40,613 bases of DNA from an uncultured Clostridium sp. (GTDB lineage: Bacteria; Bacillota; Clostridia; Lachnospirales; Lachnospiraceae): NCBI RefSeq assembly GCF_900547735.1, contig NZ_URHZ01000051.1:1-40613 (forward strand). The letters are read 5' to 3'. Shown piece after piece: positions 1 to 8,645 of this stretch. How positions within the stretch are numbered: the stretch's first letter is position 1; every line of letters begins with the position of its first letter. The position numbers and the translations under genes are program-made. The notes under the pieces are model-generated. The model ran no database searches, was not told the origin of the DNA, and worked only from the letters and a program-made list of their open reading frames with translations.

Positions 1-150
1 CTCCCAGGTTCCCTCCGGAATCTTTTTCTCCCTCCTTCCCCACAGGCAGGTTATGACCCGGGACTGAAGACGCCGAGGTTGCCGCATACCATTCCGGCCC
101 GGCCTGCGGCGGCTGATTTGTTCTACTTCTTCAAATGGGAGGGGGATCGT
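1..150 (+). repeat. Dispersed intergenic repeat, copy A (right half only)
   Basis: This is the right half of a repeat found five times in the window. It carries the right-arm motif CGGGACTGAAGAC at 59-71, preceded by a run (about 6-58) that closely matches 27624-27674 and followed by a tail (72-125) that matches 27688-27740. The left half is missing because the window begins inside the element. Its orientation is the same as the copies at 5.4, 27.4 and 40.5 kb. No protein is encoded; an 80-codon minus-strand frame at 131-373 shows no family features. The right boundary is approximate. Confidence 0.75.
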
Positions 151-172
151 CGCGGCCACTACATTTCCCTGA

Positions 173-253
173 TGCCGGGAATGTCCTCTTTTTGAGGCTT
201 AGTGAGCTTCGTCTAAGACTGATGTGGGATATAGTATTGGACACTCCCCGGCA
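173..253. repeat. Imperfect inverted repeat downstream of the sensor kinase
   Basis: TGCCGGGAATGTCC at 173-186 pairs with GGACACTCCCCGGCA at 239-253 with one bulged or unpaired base, leaving a 52-nt internal region that contains a short CTTAG/CTAAG pair. It lies about 100 nt beyond the stop codon of the kinase gene. It has no clear T-run, so a terminator role is uncertain. It is not part of the GTCTTCAG repeat family. The rest of 254-353 shows nothing I can name. Confidence 0.45.
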
Positions 254-353
254 TTTGCCGAAAGAAACAAACAGCCCCTGATGATGACGGACAGCGACTG
301 AGCCTTTCGCGGTTTTCAGTCCTGTCTGCCATTTTTCAGAGGCATTTTTCTTC

Positions 354-1757
354 TTACCGTGTGTCTTCCGCAATAGGAAGGCGTACGGTAAATGTACTTC
401 CTTTTCCGATTTCCGATTCCACCCGGACCGTGCCGTGGTAGAAATTTACGACGTGTTTGACAATGGCAAGTCCCAGGCCGGTGCCGCCCTGTTTTCTGCT
501 GCGTCCTTTATCTACACGGTAGAAACGTTCGAATATCCGGTTCAGGCTTTCGCTGGGGATTCCTACGCCGCTGTCTTTTACGATCAGTACCATATCCGTA
601 TTTTCACGGCGCACTTCGACCCAGACTTCGCCGCCCGGATTGTTGTATTTCACCGCGTTGCCTATCAGGTTCATGCAAAGTTCCGTCATCTGTCTCAGAT
701 CCGCCCTGATGGTGAAGGAATTGAGGCGCTTGTGGATGAAAACATTCCGCTCCGCCGCCTGGGTGGTCAGCGAGGCGATTGTTTCTTCCAGAAGCTCCGC
801 CGCCTGTATCTTTATAATGTCTGTTTTGGCTCCCCGCGACTCCAGCCTCGATATCATCAGGATGTCATCCACGAGGCTGGCCATTCTCATGGCCTCTTTC
901 TTAATGCGTTTCATGAAATCCTGGGTAGTCTCCTCGTTCAGGGACATACCGCTCTCCAGAAGTTCCACATAGCCCCGGATCGATGTAATCGGCGTCTTTA
1001 GTTCATGGGAGGCATTGCTGAAAAATTCCTGGCGTATCTGTTTTTCCTGCTCCAGACGTTCCAGGTATTCCTTTACATTCCGTGACATTTTTGTCGTCGT
1101 GTCCGCAATCACATTGATCTCCTGATACGGGCATCTTTCAAAATGGAAGTCCGCATAGTCGCCGTCCACCTTGAGCATCTCTTTTGAGATATCCTTCAGC
1201 GGCTTGGTGATAGACTGGGAAAACCGTTCCGCCTCCATGGACGAGACGATAAAGGCAATGGCAAAGCTGAGCAGAACGGCAGGCAGGAGCATCAGCAGGT
1301 ATTCCTGCATTCCGGAATAGGGAGAGGCCAGGCGCAGTATGTATTCGCCGTCCGCCGACATCCTGGCCACATAGAGCATCTGGGCTCCGAGTGTTTCCGA
1401 TTTTCTGATGGAATGACCGCTTCCGTACCGGAGCGCCTCCTTTACTTCCTCGCGTTCCATGTGGTTTTCCATAGCCGCGGCATTGCTGATTTCGGTGTCC
1501 ACCTCAACGCTGCCGTCCCGCTTTACAACGGTGAAACGGCTCCGGTTGGCATCGGCCACCGTTTTGAGCTTTTCCGTCTGCTGTGTCAGATCTTCGGAAT
1601 AGTCAAAGAGATTATCCACCGTCTCCAGGGCGAACATCATATTGGAGCGCGTCTTTTTCAGGAGCACGCTGCTGGTTACCACATAAAAAATGAATGTGTT
1701 TAAAGCAAGAGCCACAAATAATAACTGGATGAATTTTATAAATATGGCTTTACGCAT
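354..1757 (-). CDS. Two-component sensor histidine kinase, PhoR-like
   Basis: This 467-residue membrane kinase is expected to autophosphorylate on His251 and pass the phosphate to the regulator encoded just upstream. Seen: a transmembrane helix at about 8-32, an extracytoplasmic sensor segment at about 33-150, a second helix at about 151-173, a HAMP-like linker at about 172-225, the HisKA box with SHELKTP (H251), and an ATPase domain with N box (NLIGNAVKYN), G1 (DSGVGI), F box (FERFYRV) and G2 (GGTGLGLAI). The ATG has a GGAAAAGGGATT leader. It is the last gene after the phosphate symporter and response regulator, with a 93-nt gap containing a small GTTACC/GGTAAC hairpin (1787-1806). Phosphate sensing is inferred from context; the input domain itself is not diagnostic. 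Confidence 0.93.
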   Translation of the reverse strand: MRKAIFIKFIQLLFVALALNTFIFYVVTSSVLLKKTRSNMMFALETVDNLFDYSEDLTQQTEKLKTVADANRSRFTVVKRDGSVEVDTEISNAAAMENHMEREEVKEALRYGSGHSIRKSETLGAQMLYVARMSADGEYILRLASPYSGMQEYLLMLLPAVLLSFAIAFIVSSMEAERFSQSITKPLKDISKEMLKVDGDYADFHFERCPYQEINVIADTTTKMSRNVKEYLERLEQEKQIRQEFFSNASHELKTPITSIRGYVELLESGMSLNEETTQDFMKRIKKEAMRMASLVDDILMISRLESRGAKTDIIKIQAAELLEETIASLTTQAAERNVFIHKRLNSFTIRADLRQMTELCMNLIGNAVKYNNPGGEVWVEVRRENTDMVLIVKDSGVGIPSESLNRIFERFYRVDKGRSRKQGGTGLGLAIVKHVVNFYHGTVRVESEIGKGSTFTVRLPIAEDTR

Positions 1758-1850
1758 AATCCCTTTTCCTTCCTGTTCCGGCTGCCGTTACCCCAAACAC
1801 GGTAACACGTTTCGCGGAATACGTCCCTGTATGCAGTAACCTGTCCCGGC

Positions 1851-2570
1851 CTATTCTTTCTCTTTCAGAAAACGGTATCCCACGCCCCTCACGGTCTTAA
1901 TCTGCTGGCCGGCGGCCTTTAATTTCTGTCTCAGTGTTTTAATATGCATATCGAGCGTTCTCGTTTCACCGTCGTAATCATAGCCCCAGATATTGTCGAG
2001 AAGTTCATCCCGGGTCACTACGCGGTTCATATATTCCATCAGGTAGCTGAGCAGTTCAAATTCCTTTAATGTAAGTTCGGCCTTCTCTCCGCAGGCGACA
2101 ACTTCCCTTGTCTCCTTATCGATCTTCACATCACCGGCCGCCATGCAGGCGCTCTCTTCCCGGAGAGAACCGGTACGTTTGAGCAGATTCCTGACACGGG
2201 CGGACAGTTCCAGGATTCCGAACGGTTTTGTCATGTAATCATCGGCCCCGTTATCAAGCCCTGTTACAATGTCCGTCTCCCGGTCCTTTGCGGTCAGCAT
2301 CAGAATCTGTGTGCCCCTAAGCGGCTCCATCTCCCTCACCTTTTTAATTGCCGCCATTCCGTCCATTCCCGGCAGCATCCAGTCGAAAACAAACATGGAC
2401 GGCAGTTCCCGGTATGCTTCTTTCCCGCGCTTTATGATACCGCCCAGACGGTCCAGAGCTTCCTCCGCCGTCTCAAATCCCTCCGGACGGTATCCGAAGT
2501 TCTTTAATGCCACACAAATCAAGTTCCTGATATTTTCATCATCTTCCACTACATAGATTAAATGCATCAT
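1851..2570 (-). CDS. Response regulator, OmpR/PhoB family
   Basis: This 239-residue transcription factor has a receiver domain (about 1-125) and an OmpR-type winged helix DNA-binding domain (about 147-236). The acidic pocket is ED at 9-10, the phosphoacceptor is Asp63 in FDWMLPGMDG, and the conserved switch Thr93 and Lys115 (in DDYMTKPF) are present. The loop before the phosphoacceptor (GGIIKRGKEAYRELPS) is a few residues longer than usual, which places the Asp at 63 rather than in the low 50s. The start overlaps the symporter stop in an ATGA arrangement, so the two are translationally coupled; the second Met is an equally possible start. It probably controls the symporter operon through the phased motifs at 4271-4320; that link is inferred. 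Confidence 0.94.
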   Translation of the reverse strand: MMHLIYVVEDDENIRNLICVALKNFGYRPEGFETAEEALDRLGGIIKRGKEAYRELPSMFVFDWMLPGMDGMAAIKKVREMEPLRGTQILMLTAKDRETDIVTGLDNGADDYMTKPFGILELSARVRNLLKRTGSLREESACMAAGDVKIDKETREVVACGEKAELTLKEFELLSYLMEYMNRVVTRDELLDNIWGYDYDGETRTLDMHIKTLRQKLKAAGQQIKTVRGVGYRFLKEKE

Positions 2571-4228
2571 TGTATCTCTTCCTTTACATATCCTGCTACG
2601 TTCATCGCGTGATCGGCAATTCTTTCATAGTTGGCAATGGCATCAAGGAAAATGACGCCGCTCTCCACCGTACATTCGCTGTTTGACAGACGATCCATAT
2701 GGTTTTCGCGCAGCTCCTCCTCCAGGTTATCCACCGTCTCCTCCCACCTGGCGGTCTGGCGGATCTTCACCATCTCCTTCTCCTCCTTCGCTTCGATGGA
2801 GAACTCCACGGCCTTTATGGCCGCATCCGAGATTTCCCTTAACTCGTTCAGCCCCGTCTCCGTAAAGACGCAGTTGGTGTCCATTCTCTTTCTGGCCAGC
2901 TCGGCCAGGTTTTCCGAATGATCCCCGATCCGTTCCAGGTTTCCGATCGTGTAATACATATTTTTGACCAGCAGGTGCTGATCGTCGTTCAGGGAGAGAT
3001 TGTTAATCTTCAGCAGATATTCCGTCAGGATTTTCTCCATCCGGTCAATTGTCTCCTCATTTTCAAAGACTTCCTTACAGAACGCCTCGTTCTTTTCCAG
3101 CAGGGCCGCCGTCGCTATTTTTACATTGGCTAATGCAATCCTGGCCATGTTGATAATCTCGTGGCCGGCATTTTCAATGGCAAAAGACGGGGATTCCAGG
3201 ATTCTTTCGTCCAGATGGCGGAGCATATCCGTCTCCACCGTGGAGGCTGCCTTTTCCGTGCCCTTATCCCGCACCAGAATGTCGGATGCCTTAACAAGCA
3301 GTCCGGCGAACGGGAAGAGGATAATCGTATTGGAAACATTGAAAATCGTATGGAATACGGAGATGCCGACACTGTCCGCCGGGGCCGCCGCAAATACCGG
3401 GTTGGCAATAAATATAAAGAACAGGAGGAAACCGAAAATAATGGTTCCGAATACGTTGAACAGCAGATGAATCACAGCCGCCCTTTTTGCCGTACGGCTG
3501 GTGCCGATACAGGATAAAAGCGCAGTTACACACGTTCCGATATTCTGGCCGAGCGTGATGAAAATGGCCGACTGCCAGTTGACCATGCCGTTGATGGCAA
3601 GGGTCTGCAGAATTCCCACGGACGCCGAGCTGCTCTGGATAATGGCGGTAACGGCAAGACCGGTCAGAATGCCGAGAATCGGATTTCTGCCAAGTACCCT
3701 GAATGCCTCCGCAAAAATCGGAGCATCCTTGTACGGTTTGATGGAGCCGGACATGAAGGAAAGTCCGATAAAAAGAAGTGCAAAACCGATCAGGATTTCC
3801 GCTCCCTCTTTTTTCTTATGGCTTTTGGCAAAGAGTGTGATAAATGCGCCCACTCCAAAAAGAACCGGAGCGAAAAATTCCGGTTTTAACACCTCTCCCC
3901 ATTCGCTCATCGAAACAATCCAGCTCGTTACCGTCGTACCGATATTAGCTCCCATAATGATTCCGGTCGCCTGGATCAGGTTGATTATTCCGGCATTGAC
4001 GAAACCGACTACCATAACGGTGGTTGCGGAACTGCTCTGAATGATCGCGGTTACCCCGGCGCCCACCAGGACGCCGAGAAGCCGGTTCGTTGTAAGAATT
4101 CCAAGCAGTTTCTGCAGCCTGTTTCCGGCAAATTTCTGAAGTCCGTCGGCCATGGCCCCCATACCGTAGAGGAACATGCCAAGACCCCCGACAAACTGAA
4201 AAATCATTCCTAAATCTGTGATTGACAT
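2567..4228 (-). CDS. Na+/phosphate symporter family protein with C-terminal PhoU-like domain
   Basis: This is a sodium-coupled phosphate importer of the NptA/type II Na/Pi cotransporter family, 553 residues from the chosen start. Two inverted membrane repeats each carry the family hallmark QSSS (about residues 64-67 and 198-201, in TAIIQSSSATT and TAIIQSSSASV). A cytoplasmic helical PhoU-like region follows at about 340-550. I place the start at the ATG at 4226-4228 because GGGAG lies 8 nt upstream; an in-frame ATG six codons earlier (4246) lacks a comparable site. The stop overlaps the response regulator start by 4 nt. Co-transcription with a PhoB/PhoR-like pair argues that phosphate is the substrate and the signal. 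Some family members transport poorly and act in regulation, so transport is strongly suggested but not proven. Confidence 0.92.
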   Translation of the reverse strand: MSITDLGMIFQFVGGLGMFLYGMGAMADGLQKFAGNRLQKLLGILTTNRLLGVLVGAGVTAIIQSSSATTVMVVGFVNAGIINLIQATGIIMGANIGTTVTSWIVSMSEWGEVLKPEFFAPVLFGVGAFITLFAKSHKKKEGAEILIGFALLFIGLSFMSGSIKPYKDAPIFAEAFRVLGRNPILGILTGLAVTAIIQSSSASVGILQTLAINGMVNWQSAIFITLGQNIGTCVTALLSCIGTSRTAKRAAVIHLLFNVFGTIIFGFLLFFIFIANPVFAAAPADSVGISVFHTIFNVSNTIILFPFAGLLVKASDILVRDKGTEKAASTVETDMLRHLDERILESPSFAIENAGHEIINMARIALANVKIATAALLEKNEAFCKEVFENEETIDRMEKILTEYLLKINNLSLNDDQHLLVKNMYYTIGNLERIGDHSENLAELARKRMDTNCVFTETGLNELREISDAAIKAVEFSIEAKEEKEMVKIRQTARWEETVDNLEEELRENHMDRLSNSECTVESGVIFLDAIANYERIADHAMNVAGYVKEEIQ

Positions 4229-4270
4229 ACTATTTTCTCCCATCATATCATCTTTTATCTTAATTAGTAT

Positions 4271-4320
4271 GTCATCACTATATCAAATCTATGTAAAGTC
4301 AAAACCATGTGAATGTAAAA
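4271..4320 (-). promoter_or_regulatory. Candidate Pho-box array with 11-bp phasing
   Basis: Read on the minus strand, TTTACAT occurs twice 22 bp apart (plus-strand ATGTAAA at 4313-4319 and 4291-4297). Related 7-mers TTGATAT and ATGACAT follow at further 11-bp steps, each separated by 4 bp. An 11-bp period of 7-mers plus 4-bp spacers is the geometry of PhoB/PhoP operators. The array ends about 40 bp upstream of the symporter start. The exact -10 and -35 are not clear. Binding by the adjacent regulator is inference. Confidence 0.5.
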
Positions 4321-4334
4321 TCAAAGTAAAATAT

Positions 4335-5318
4335 TTATTTTCCCCATACATCACGGTAAAATCGGAGTACATTCCGGTAAAAAATCTTCTCCACCTCTTC
4401 CTGTGTAAAGCCTTCGCGGTAAAGCGCTTCCTCCAGCAGATGAAGCGCCGCCGGTGAATCGATTTCCAGCGTTCCGCCGATTCCGTCAAAATCGGAGCCC
4501 AGGCCGATGCACTCAATTCCGCCTACATTTCTGATGTATTTAATATGGCGTACCATGTCGCTTACGCGGCTCGTTCCCCCATCCTCATTGTCGTTTAAAA
4601 AGACCGGACAGTAATTGATGCCGAGCACGCCGCCCCGTTCCGCCATGGTCCGGATCATCTCATCGGTCAGGTTTCTCGTATGGCCTGCCACGGCTCTGGC
4701 ATTGGAGTGGCTGGCGGCAAACGGCTTTTTCGTCATTTTGGCCACATCCCAGAAGCCCGCGTCACCGAGATGGGATACGTCAACCGCCATTCCCAGTTCT
4801 TCCATCAGTTCCACAAATTCTATTCCTTTTTTCTTAAGCCCGTGTTCCGTCTCCGGCACCGCCATACCCGTCTTCATATCGACTCTGTTCGGATACGCCA
4901 GGTCATTTTCAAAATTCCAGGTCAGCGTCATCATCCTGACGCCCTCACGGTAGAAATCGCGAAGCACGTCCGTGCTGCCGTTACAGATTCCGCCTTCTTC
5001 AATCGTCAGGACACCGGACATCCTCCCCTCACGGTCGTTCTGAAGAATCTCTTCCACCGTGGATGCCTGCCTGATTAAATCTTCATTCGCCGCCATCTCC
5101 TGCTTGAACAGGCTGCAGGCTCCCCTTGCGAAACCGTATGGATCCGGCTCCTCTTTCAGGATAGTAAAAAGGGCGAAATTCTGCGCAAGGCAGTCGCCCT
5201 TCTTAAGCCTGTCCAGATCAACGTGGCAGTTGTTTTCTCTTAATTTTTTCTCGTCCCCGCTCATTTTGTCAAGATAAATGGATGAGATTGTGTCACAGTG
5301 CATATCAATAAATTTCAT
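4335..5318 (-). CDS. Membrane-dipeptidase-like metallopeptidase, family M19
   Basis: This 327-residue enzyme of the renal dipeptidase family has an amidohydrolase-type barrel with a two-zinc centre that cleaves dipeptides, often those with a D-residue at the C-terminal side. Seen: the first metal motif DMHCDT with His7 and Asp9, a bridging acidic residue in IEEGG (about 107-108), further metal or substrate ligands in DVSHLGD (His183) and ASHSNAR (His204), and the family motif GLGSDFDGI near the C-terminus. No signal peptide is visible, so the enzyme is probably cytoplasmic. The ATG follows a GGAGGAG leader. The gene has its own promoter at 5352-5380 and precedes the phosphate operon by about 100 nt. 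The substrate cannot be deduced. Confidence 0.93.
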   Translation of the reverse strand: MKFIDMHCDTISSIYLDKMSGDEKKLRENNCHVDLDRLKKGDCLAQNFALFTILKEEPDPYGFARGACSLFKQEMAANEDLIRQASTVEEILQNDREGRMSGVLTIEEGGICNGSTDVLRDFYREGVRMMTLTWNFENDLAYPNRVDMKTGMAVPETEHGLKKKGIEFVELMEELGMAVDVSHLGDAGFWDVAKMTKKPFAASHSNARAVAGHTRNLTDEMIRTMAERGGVLGINYCPVFLNDNEDGGTSRVSDMVRHIKYIRNVGGIECIGLGSDFDGIGGTLEIDSPAALHLLEEALYREGFTQEEVEKIFYRNVLRFYRDVWGK

Positions 5319-5351
5319 AGCGTAACTCCTCCAACTTTTGTTTATAGGGTG

Positions 5352-5380
5352 ATTTTAGCACGAAGGGAAGGGGTTGGCAA
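5352..5380 (-). promoter_or_regulatory. Sigma-A promoter of the M19 dipeptidase gene
   Basis: On the minus strand TTGCCA (5375-5380) and TAAAAT (5352-5357) are separated by exactly 17 bp. TGC directly precedes the -10, giving an extended -10. It lies 34 bp upstream of the dipeptidase ATG. Confidence 0.7.
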
Positions 5381-5389
5381 GAGGGGGAA

Positions 5390-5600
5390 AAATCAGGACG
5401 CGGGAGGGGATGAGATGGCGGTCGGGGAAAGGGAGGGAGCGGTGGGTCTTCAGTCCCGATTATAGGTGGCCGCAGGTGGGGAATCCGGGCCGAAAGCATT
5501 CCTCCGGAAACGGATCGGCGGGACTGAAGACAGGGCAGGTTTTGGCCCGACCGCCATCGTGGCTGCGGCTGTTTGTCGCTGATTTTTTCGGAAGGAAGGT
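5390..5600 (+). repeat. Dispersed intergenic repeat, copy B (compact form)
   Basis: It begins with AAATCAGGACGC (5390-5401), continues through a G-rich tract, then has the left arm GTCTTCAGTCCCG at 5446-5458 and its perfect inverse CGGGACTGAAGAC at 5519-5531, 60 bp apart. The left arm interior (GGTGGGGAATCCGGGC) matches copies at 27.5 and 29.1 kb. The following GGCTGCGGCTGTTTGTCGCTG tail resembles the right tail of copies A and C. It lies between two divergent genes; apart from their promoters, I see nothing else in this 430-nt gap. The right boundary is approximate. Confidence 0.75.
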
Positions 5601-5667
5601 ATTGGTGCGGCGGCCGCCGGGACAGGCGGCGCAAAGCGGCGTTTTTTGCCGTTTCTGTGCGTTGCTG

Positions 5668-5696
5668 TTAAAAACAACTGCTTTCTGTGGTAGAAT
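5668..5696 (+). promoter_or_regulatory. Probable promoter of the GNAT acetyltransferase gene
   Basis: TTAAAA (5668-5673) and TAGAAT (5691-5696) are separated by 17 bp, about 50 bp upstream of the ATG. The -35 matches consensus at four of six positions, so the call is moderate. Confidence 0.5.
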
Positions 5697-5746
5697 GCAG
5701 CTATATGGTTCGTTTCCATCCGATAAAAATAAAGGGGGAAATAGAA

Positions 5747-6655
5747 ATGATTGATAATAACAGACATATCGTGATATCCGGTAAAGAATACCGTTTCTGT
5801 AACAAGCTGAATGATGAACCGGAACTTTTTGCTGATTTTAACCGGTTGGCCGAGGAAACCTTTGGCATCCGGTTTGACAAAGTCGGCGGGGAATATGAGC
5901 CGCATGTGCTGGCATCGGGAAATACCGTGTGCGCAAATGTTTCGGTAAACCGGATTCCATTTCTGGTTCACGGAAAAAGGAGATTCTTTATCCAGTTAGG
6001 TACCGTGATGACGAAAAAGGAGTACCGCGGACTTGGGCTGAGCCGCTTTCTTCTGGAGGCGGTTATTACGGAGTGGCGGGATCAGTGTGACGCCCTCTAT
6101 CTGTTTGCCAATGACTCAGTATTGGATTTTTACCCTAAATTCGGCTTCAAAATCCATACCGAATTTGAATATCTTTATGAAAAGCCGGGACAAGCCGCCT
6201 TTTGCGGAAAGAAGCTGTTTTTGGCAAACCCGGAGGATGCAGAAGTAATTTTAGCAAAATACAGGGAAGGAAATCCGTTCTCAGATTTCACAATGATCGA
6301 AAATCAGGCAGTCTTTGATTTTTACGCAGGCGGAGTCTTCCGGGATAATATCTTCTTCTCTGAAAATGACGGCGTTATCATCTTCGCCTCCTCGGAACCG
6401 GGCCGGGTGTACTGTTACGATATCTTCGGAAAAACAGATACTCCGCTTGAAGAAATACTCAAGTCCCTCCGTAACCAGAAAACCGATACCGTCACCCTCG
6501 GCTTCACCCCGAAAGATAAAGAACCGTTCGTACGGATGGAGCACAAGGAAGATGACACTACTCTCTTCCTCCTTCACTCCGCAATGAATGACGGCTCTGT
6601 AGAAGCAGAAGAAATATCGGAAACCGATATGTTCCCGGAACTCTCCCACGCGTAA
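5747..6655 (+). CDS. GNAT-family N-acetyltransferase
   Basis: This 302-residue protein probably transfers an acetyl group from acetyl-CoA to an amine; the acceptor is unknown. The acetyl-CoA binding motif A is visible as TVMTKKEYRGLGLSRFLLEA (about 86-105), with the R-G-x-G core at 94-97. The GNAT core spans about 20-160, and a C-terminal region of about 130 residues may form a second lobe. I chose the ATG at 5747 because GGGGG lies 8 nt upstream; the frame stays open 20 codons further without a ribosome binding site. It is a single gene, one of only two on the plus strand, and converges on the efflux operon. Confidence 0.88.
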   Translation: MIDNNRHIVISGKEYRFCNKLNDEPELFADFNRLAEETFGIRFDKVGGEYEPHVLASGNTVCANVSVNRIPFLVHGKRRFFIQLGTVMTKKEYRGLGLSRFLLEAVITEWRDQCDALYLFANDSVLDFYPKFGFKIHTEFEYLYEKPGQAAFCGKKLFLANPEDAEVILAKYREGNPFSDFTMIENQAVFDFYAGGVFRDNIFFSENDGVIIFASSEPGRVYCYDIFGKTDTPLEEILKSLRNQKTDTVTLGFTPKDKEPFVRMEHKEDDTTLFLLHSAMNDGSVEAEEISETDMFPELSHA

Positions 6656-6703
6656 CCGCCGGAAGACGCGGCCAAAAGTAAATGGCACACAGCGGTAATA
6701 CAA

Positions 6704-6733
6704 AGCGGCCGCATCTATCACATAGCGGCCGCT
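6704..6733. terminator. Hairpin between convergent genes, probable bidirectional terminator
   Basis: AGCGGCCGC (6704-6712) and GCGGCCGCT (6725-6733) form a perfect 9-bp stem with a 12-nt loop, between the stop codons of the acetyltransferase and permease genes. The downstream tracts on either side are only partly T-rich, so termination strength is uncertain. Confidence 0.55.
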
Positions 6734-6747
6734 GTTATCTATTTCCT

Positions 6748-7932
6748 CTATTCACTCCTCAACGCCTCAATCGGATTCAGCCGGGCCGCGCGGGCCGCGG
6801 GCATATAGCCAAACAGCAGTCCGATTCCCACCGACACGCTGAAAGAAATGAGAATCGACCCGGCCGTCGGTACCGCCGTCATCCCCATCAGTTTCCCGAT
6901 GGCTCCCGTCAGCACGCAGCCCAGGATGATTCCTATAATTCCGCCGATGGAACTCGTCACGGCGGCCTCTATCACAAACTGCTGCATAATCGTTCTTCTT
7001 TTCGCTCCCAGGGATTTCCGGATTCCGATTTCCCTCGTTCTCTCCGTCACGGATACCAGCATGATATTCATTACGCCCACACCGGCCACCAGCAGGGAAA
7101 TCCCCGCAATTCCGCCTAGCACCATGGACATCATTGCGATCATGGAGTTCAGGGAATCTAAAAGCTCACTCATGGCTGTGACCGTGTACAGATCCTCATT
7201 CTTGAAAATCGGGTAGAGAAATGCATCGAAAAGCGCTTTCACCGTCTCGGTATCTCCAACATCCTTTGTGGTAAAAATATAATTGTTGATCGTCCCGTTC
7301 CTGGACAATTTCATCGCGGCTGTATAGGGAATATAGATGAAATCATCGCTTCCTCCCTCGTCCACCGCGTCGCTCTCGCTGGTCTGGCGTTCCACGCTGC
7401 CCACGATCTCGTACGCCTCGCCGTTGACCTTAAGCGTCTGTCCGATGGCCTTGTCGGCCCCTCCATAGAGCTCCGTGGCGAGATAATATCCGATGACGCA
7501 GACCTTTTGCCTGGATAAAATATCGGAGTACTGGATAAATCGGCCCTGCTGAAGCTCCTGGCTTTTTAAATCCAGATATTCTTCGCTGACGCCGGTGATC
7601 GACGTGCTGGTCAGGGATTCATTTCCCGATTTTACCGTTCCGCTGACGCTGACATTCGGTGACATCTGGTCAAAATAGGACTCGTTTTCCTCATAGAATT
7701 CATACATCTGGTCGACGGACACCGAGCGGGTGCTCAGATTCACCAGATTGACCGAAATCTGGTTGGTGCCCATGCTGGAAAAGCTTTCCGTCATATACGA
7801 CATCTGTCCATTGACAAGGCCAACCAGGATAATAACGGCCGCAACGCCGATGATGATTCCAAGCATCGTCAGGAACGAACGCATTTTATTGCTCCATATG
7901 CTTTTCAGGGCTAAACTAAATGACTGCCGCAT
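6748..7932 (-). CDS. ABC transporter permease, MacB/FtsX type
   Basis: This membrane subunit of a MacB-type ABC exporter has about 394 residues. An N-terminal helix in the family motif NKMRSFLTMLGIIIGVAAVI is followed by a large extracytoplasmic MacB_PCD-like domain, then three C-terminal FtsX helices containing VTERTREIGIRKSLGAKR, the usual ATPase-coupling loop, and the terminal motif RLNPIEALRSE. Such proteins work by mechanotransmission rather than as a channel. The start is uncertain: the frame is open to 8016 and overlaps the ATPase gene. I prefer the ATG at 7930-7932, which leaves about 16 residues before NKMRSF as in relatives; ATGs at 7944 and 7971 are alternatives. It is the last gene of the four-gene efflux operon. 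Confidence 0.92.
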   Translation of the reverse strand: MRQSFSLALKSIWSNKMRSFLTMLGIIIGVAAVIILVGLVNGQMSYMTESFSSMGTNQISVNLVNLSTRSVSVDQMYEFYEENESYFDQMSPNVSVSGTVKSGNESLTSTSITGVSEEYLDLKSQELQQGRFIQYSDILSRQKVCVIGYYLATELYGGADKAIGQTLKVNGEAYEIVGSVERQTSESDAVDEGGSDDFIYIPYTAAMKLSRNGTINNYIFTTKDVGDTETVKALFDAFLYPIFKNEDLYTVTAMSELLDSLNSMIAMMSMVLGGIAGISLLVAGVGVMNIMLVSVTERTREIGIRKSLGAKRRTIMQQFVIEAAVTSSIGGIIGIILGCVLTGAIGKLMGMTAVPTAGSILISFSVSVGIGLLFGYMPAARAARLNPIEALRSE

Positions 7933-8629
7933 ACTCTTCCACATCCCCGTCGAAATTAATTTTACCGTCATGTATCCGGACGACTCTCCGGGCCTCCATT
8001 GCAATGGAGCTGTCATGGGTAATCATGACAATGGTATTGCCCTCCCGGTTGAGTTCCTTCATAAAATCCAGCACATCGCGGCTGGTTCTGGAATCCAGGG
8101 CTCCCGTAGGCTCGTCGGCGAGGATCAGGGACGGGCTTCCGGCCAGCGCCCTGGCAATGGAAACCCTCTGCTGTTGTCCGCCGGAAAGCTGTTTTGGTTT
8201 GCTGGCCCATTTATCCGCCAGCCCAACCTTTTCAAGTGATTTCATCGCCTTTTCCCTGCGTTCCGATTTGGAAAGCCCTGCATAGAGAAGGGGAAGTTCC
8301 ACATTTTCCAGGAGATTATCTCTGGGCAGCAGGTTATACTGCTGAAAGATAAATCCAATCATCTTATTGCGTATCTCGGCCAACTGGTTGTCGCTCATAT
8401 GGCTGACATCCTCCCCGCCCAGGTAATATTCCCCGTCGGTGGGCACATCCAGGGCGCCTATGATATTCATCAGCGTGGATTTCCCGCTGCCCGATTTACC
8501 GACAATCGCTACAAACTCGCCCCGCTCGATGCTCAGGTTAATCCCGTCGTTGGCCCTCACTTCCTCGGAACCCATCTGGTATGTCTTATGTATATCTTTC
8601 AACTCAATTAACGGCCTGTTTTCATCCAT
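7916..8629 (-). CDS. ABC transporter ATP-binding protein, MacB/LolD type
   Basis: This 237-residue ATPase energises the adjacent permease. All motifs are intact: Walker A GKSGSGKS (44-51), Q-loop FQQYNLLP, signature LSGGQ (148-152), Walker B LILADEP (168-174), D-loop GALDS and H-loop MITHD with His205. The extra Q-rich signature (LSGGQQQRVSIARAL) is typical of the LolD/MacB/FtsE group. It starts 16 nt after the membrane fusion gene and its 3' end overlaps the permease gene, so the two are probably translated together. Confidence 0.95.
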   Translation of the reverse strand: MDENRPLIELKDIHKTYQMGSEEVRANDGINLSIERGEFVAIVGKSGSGKSTLMNIIGALDVPTDGEYYLGGEDVSHMSDNQLAEIRNKMIGFIFQQYNLLPRDNLLENVELPLLYAGLSKSERREKAMKSLEKVGLADKWASKPKQLSGGQQQRVSIARALAGSPSLILADEPTGALDSRTSRDVLDFMKELNREGNTIVMITHDSSIAMEARRVVRIHDGKINFDGDVEEYAAVI

Positions 8630-8645
8630 CTTTCCTCACTCCCTC

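Noticed and set aside
131..373. 80-codon minus-strand frame near the left end
   Set aside because: It overlaps the kinase stop, an inverted repeat and the tail of repeat copy A, and has no coding features.
5450..5971. 173-codon minus-strand frame
   Set aside because: It crosses repeat copy B and is antisense to the acetyltransferase start.
6704..6733. Hairpin with NotI-like sites as a mobile element end
   Set aside because: It is a single compact hairpin between convergent stop codons, so a terminator is the simpler reading.
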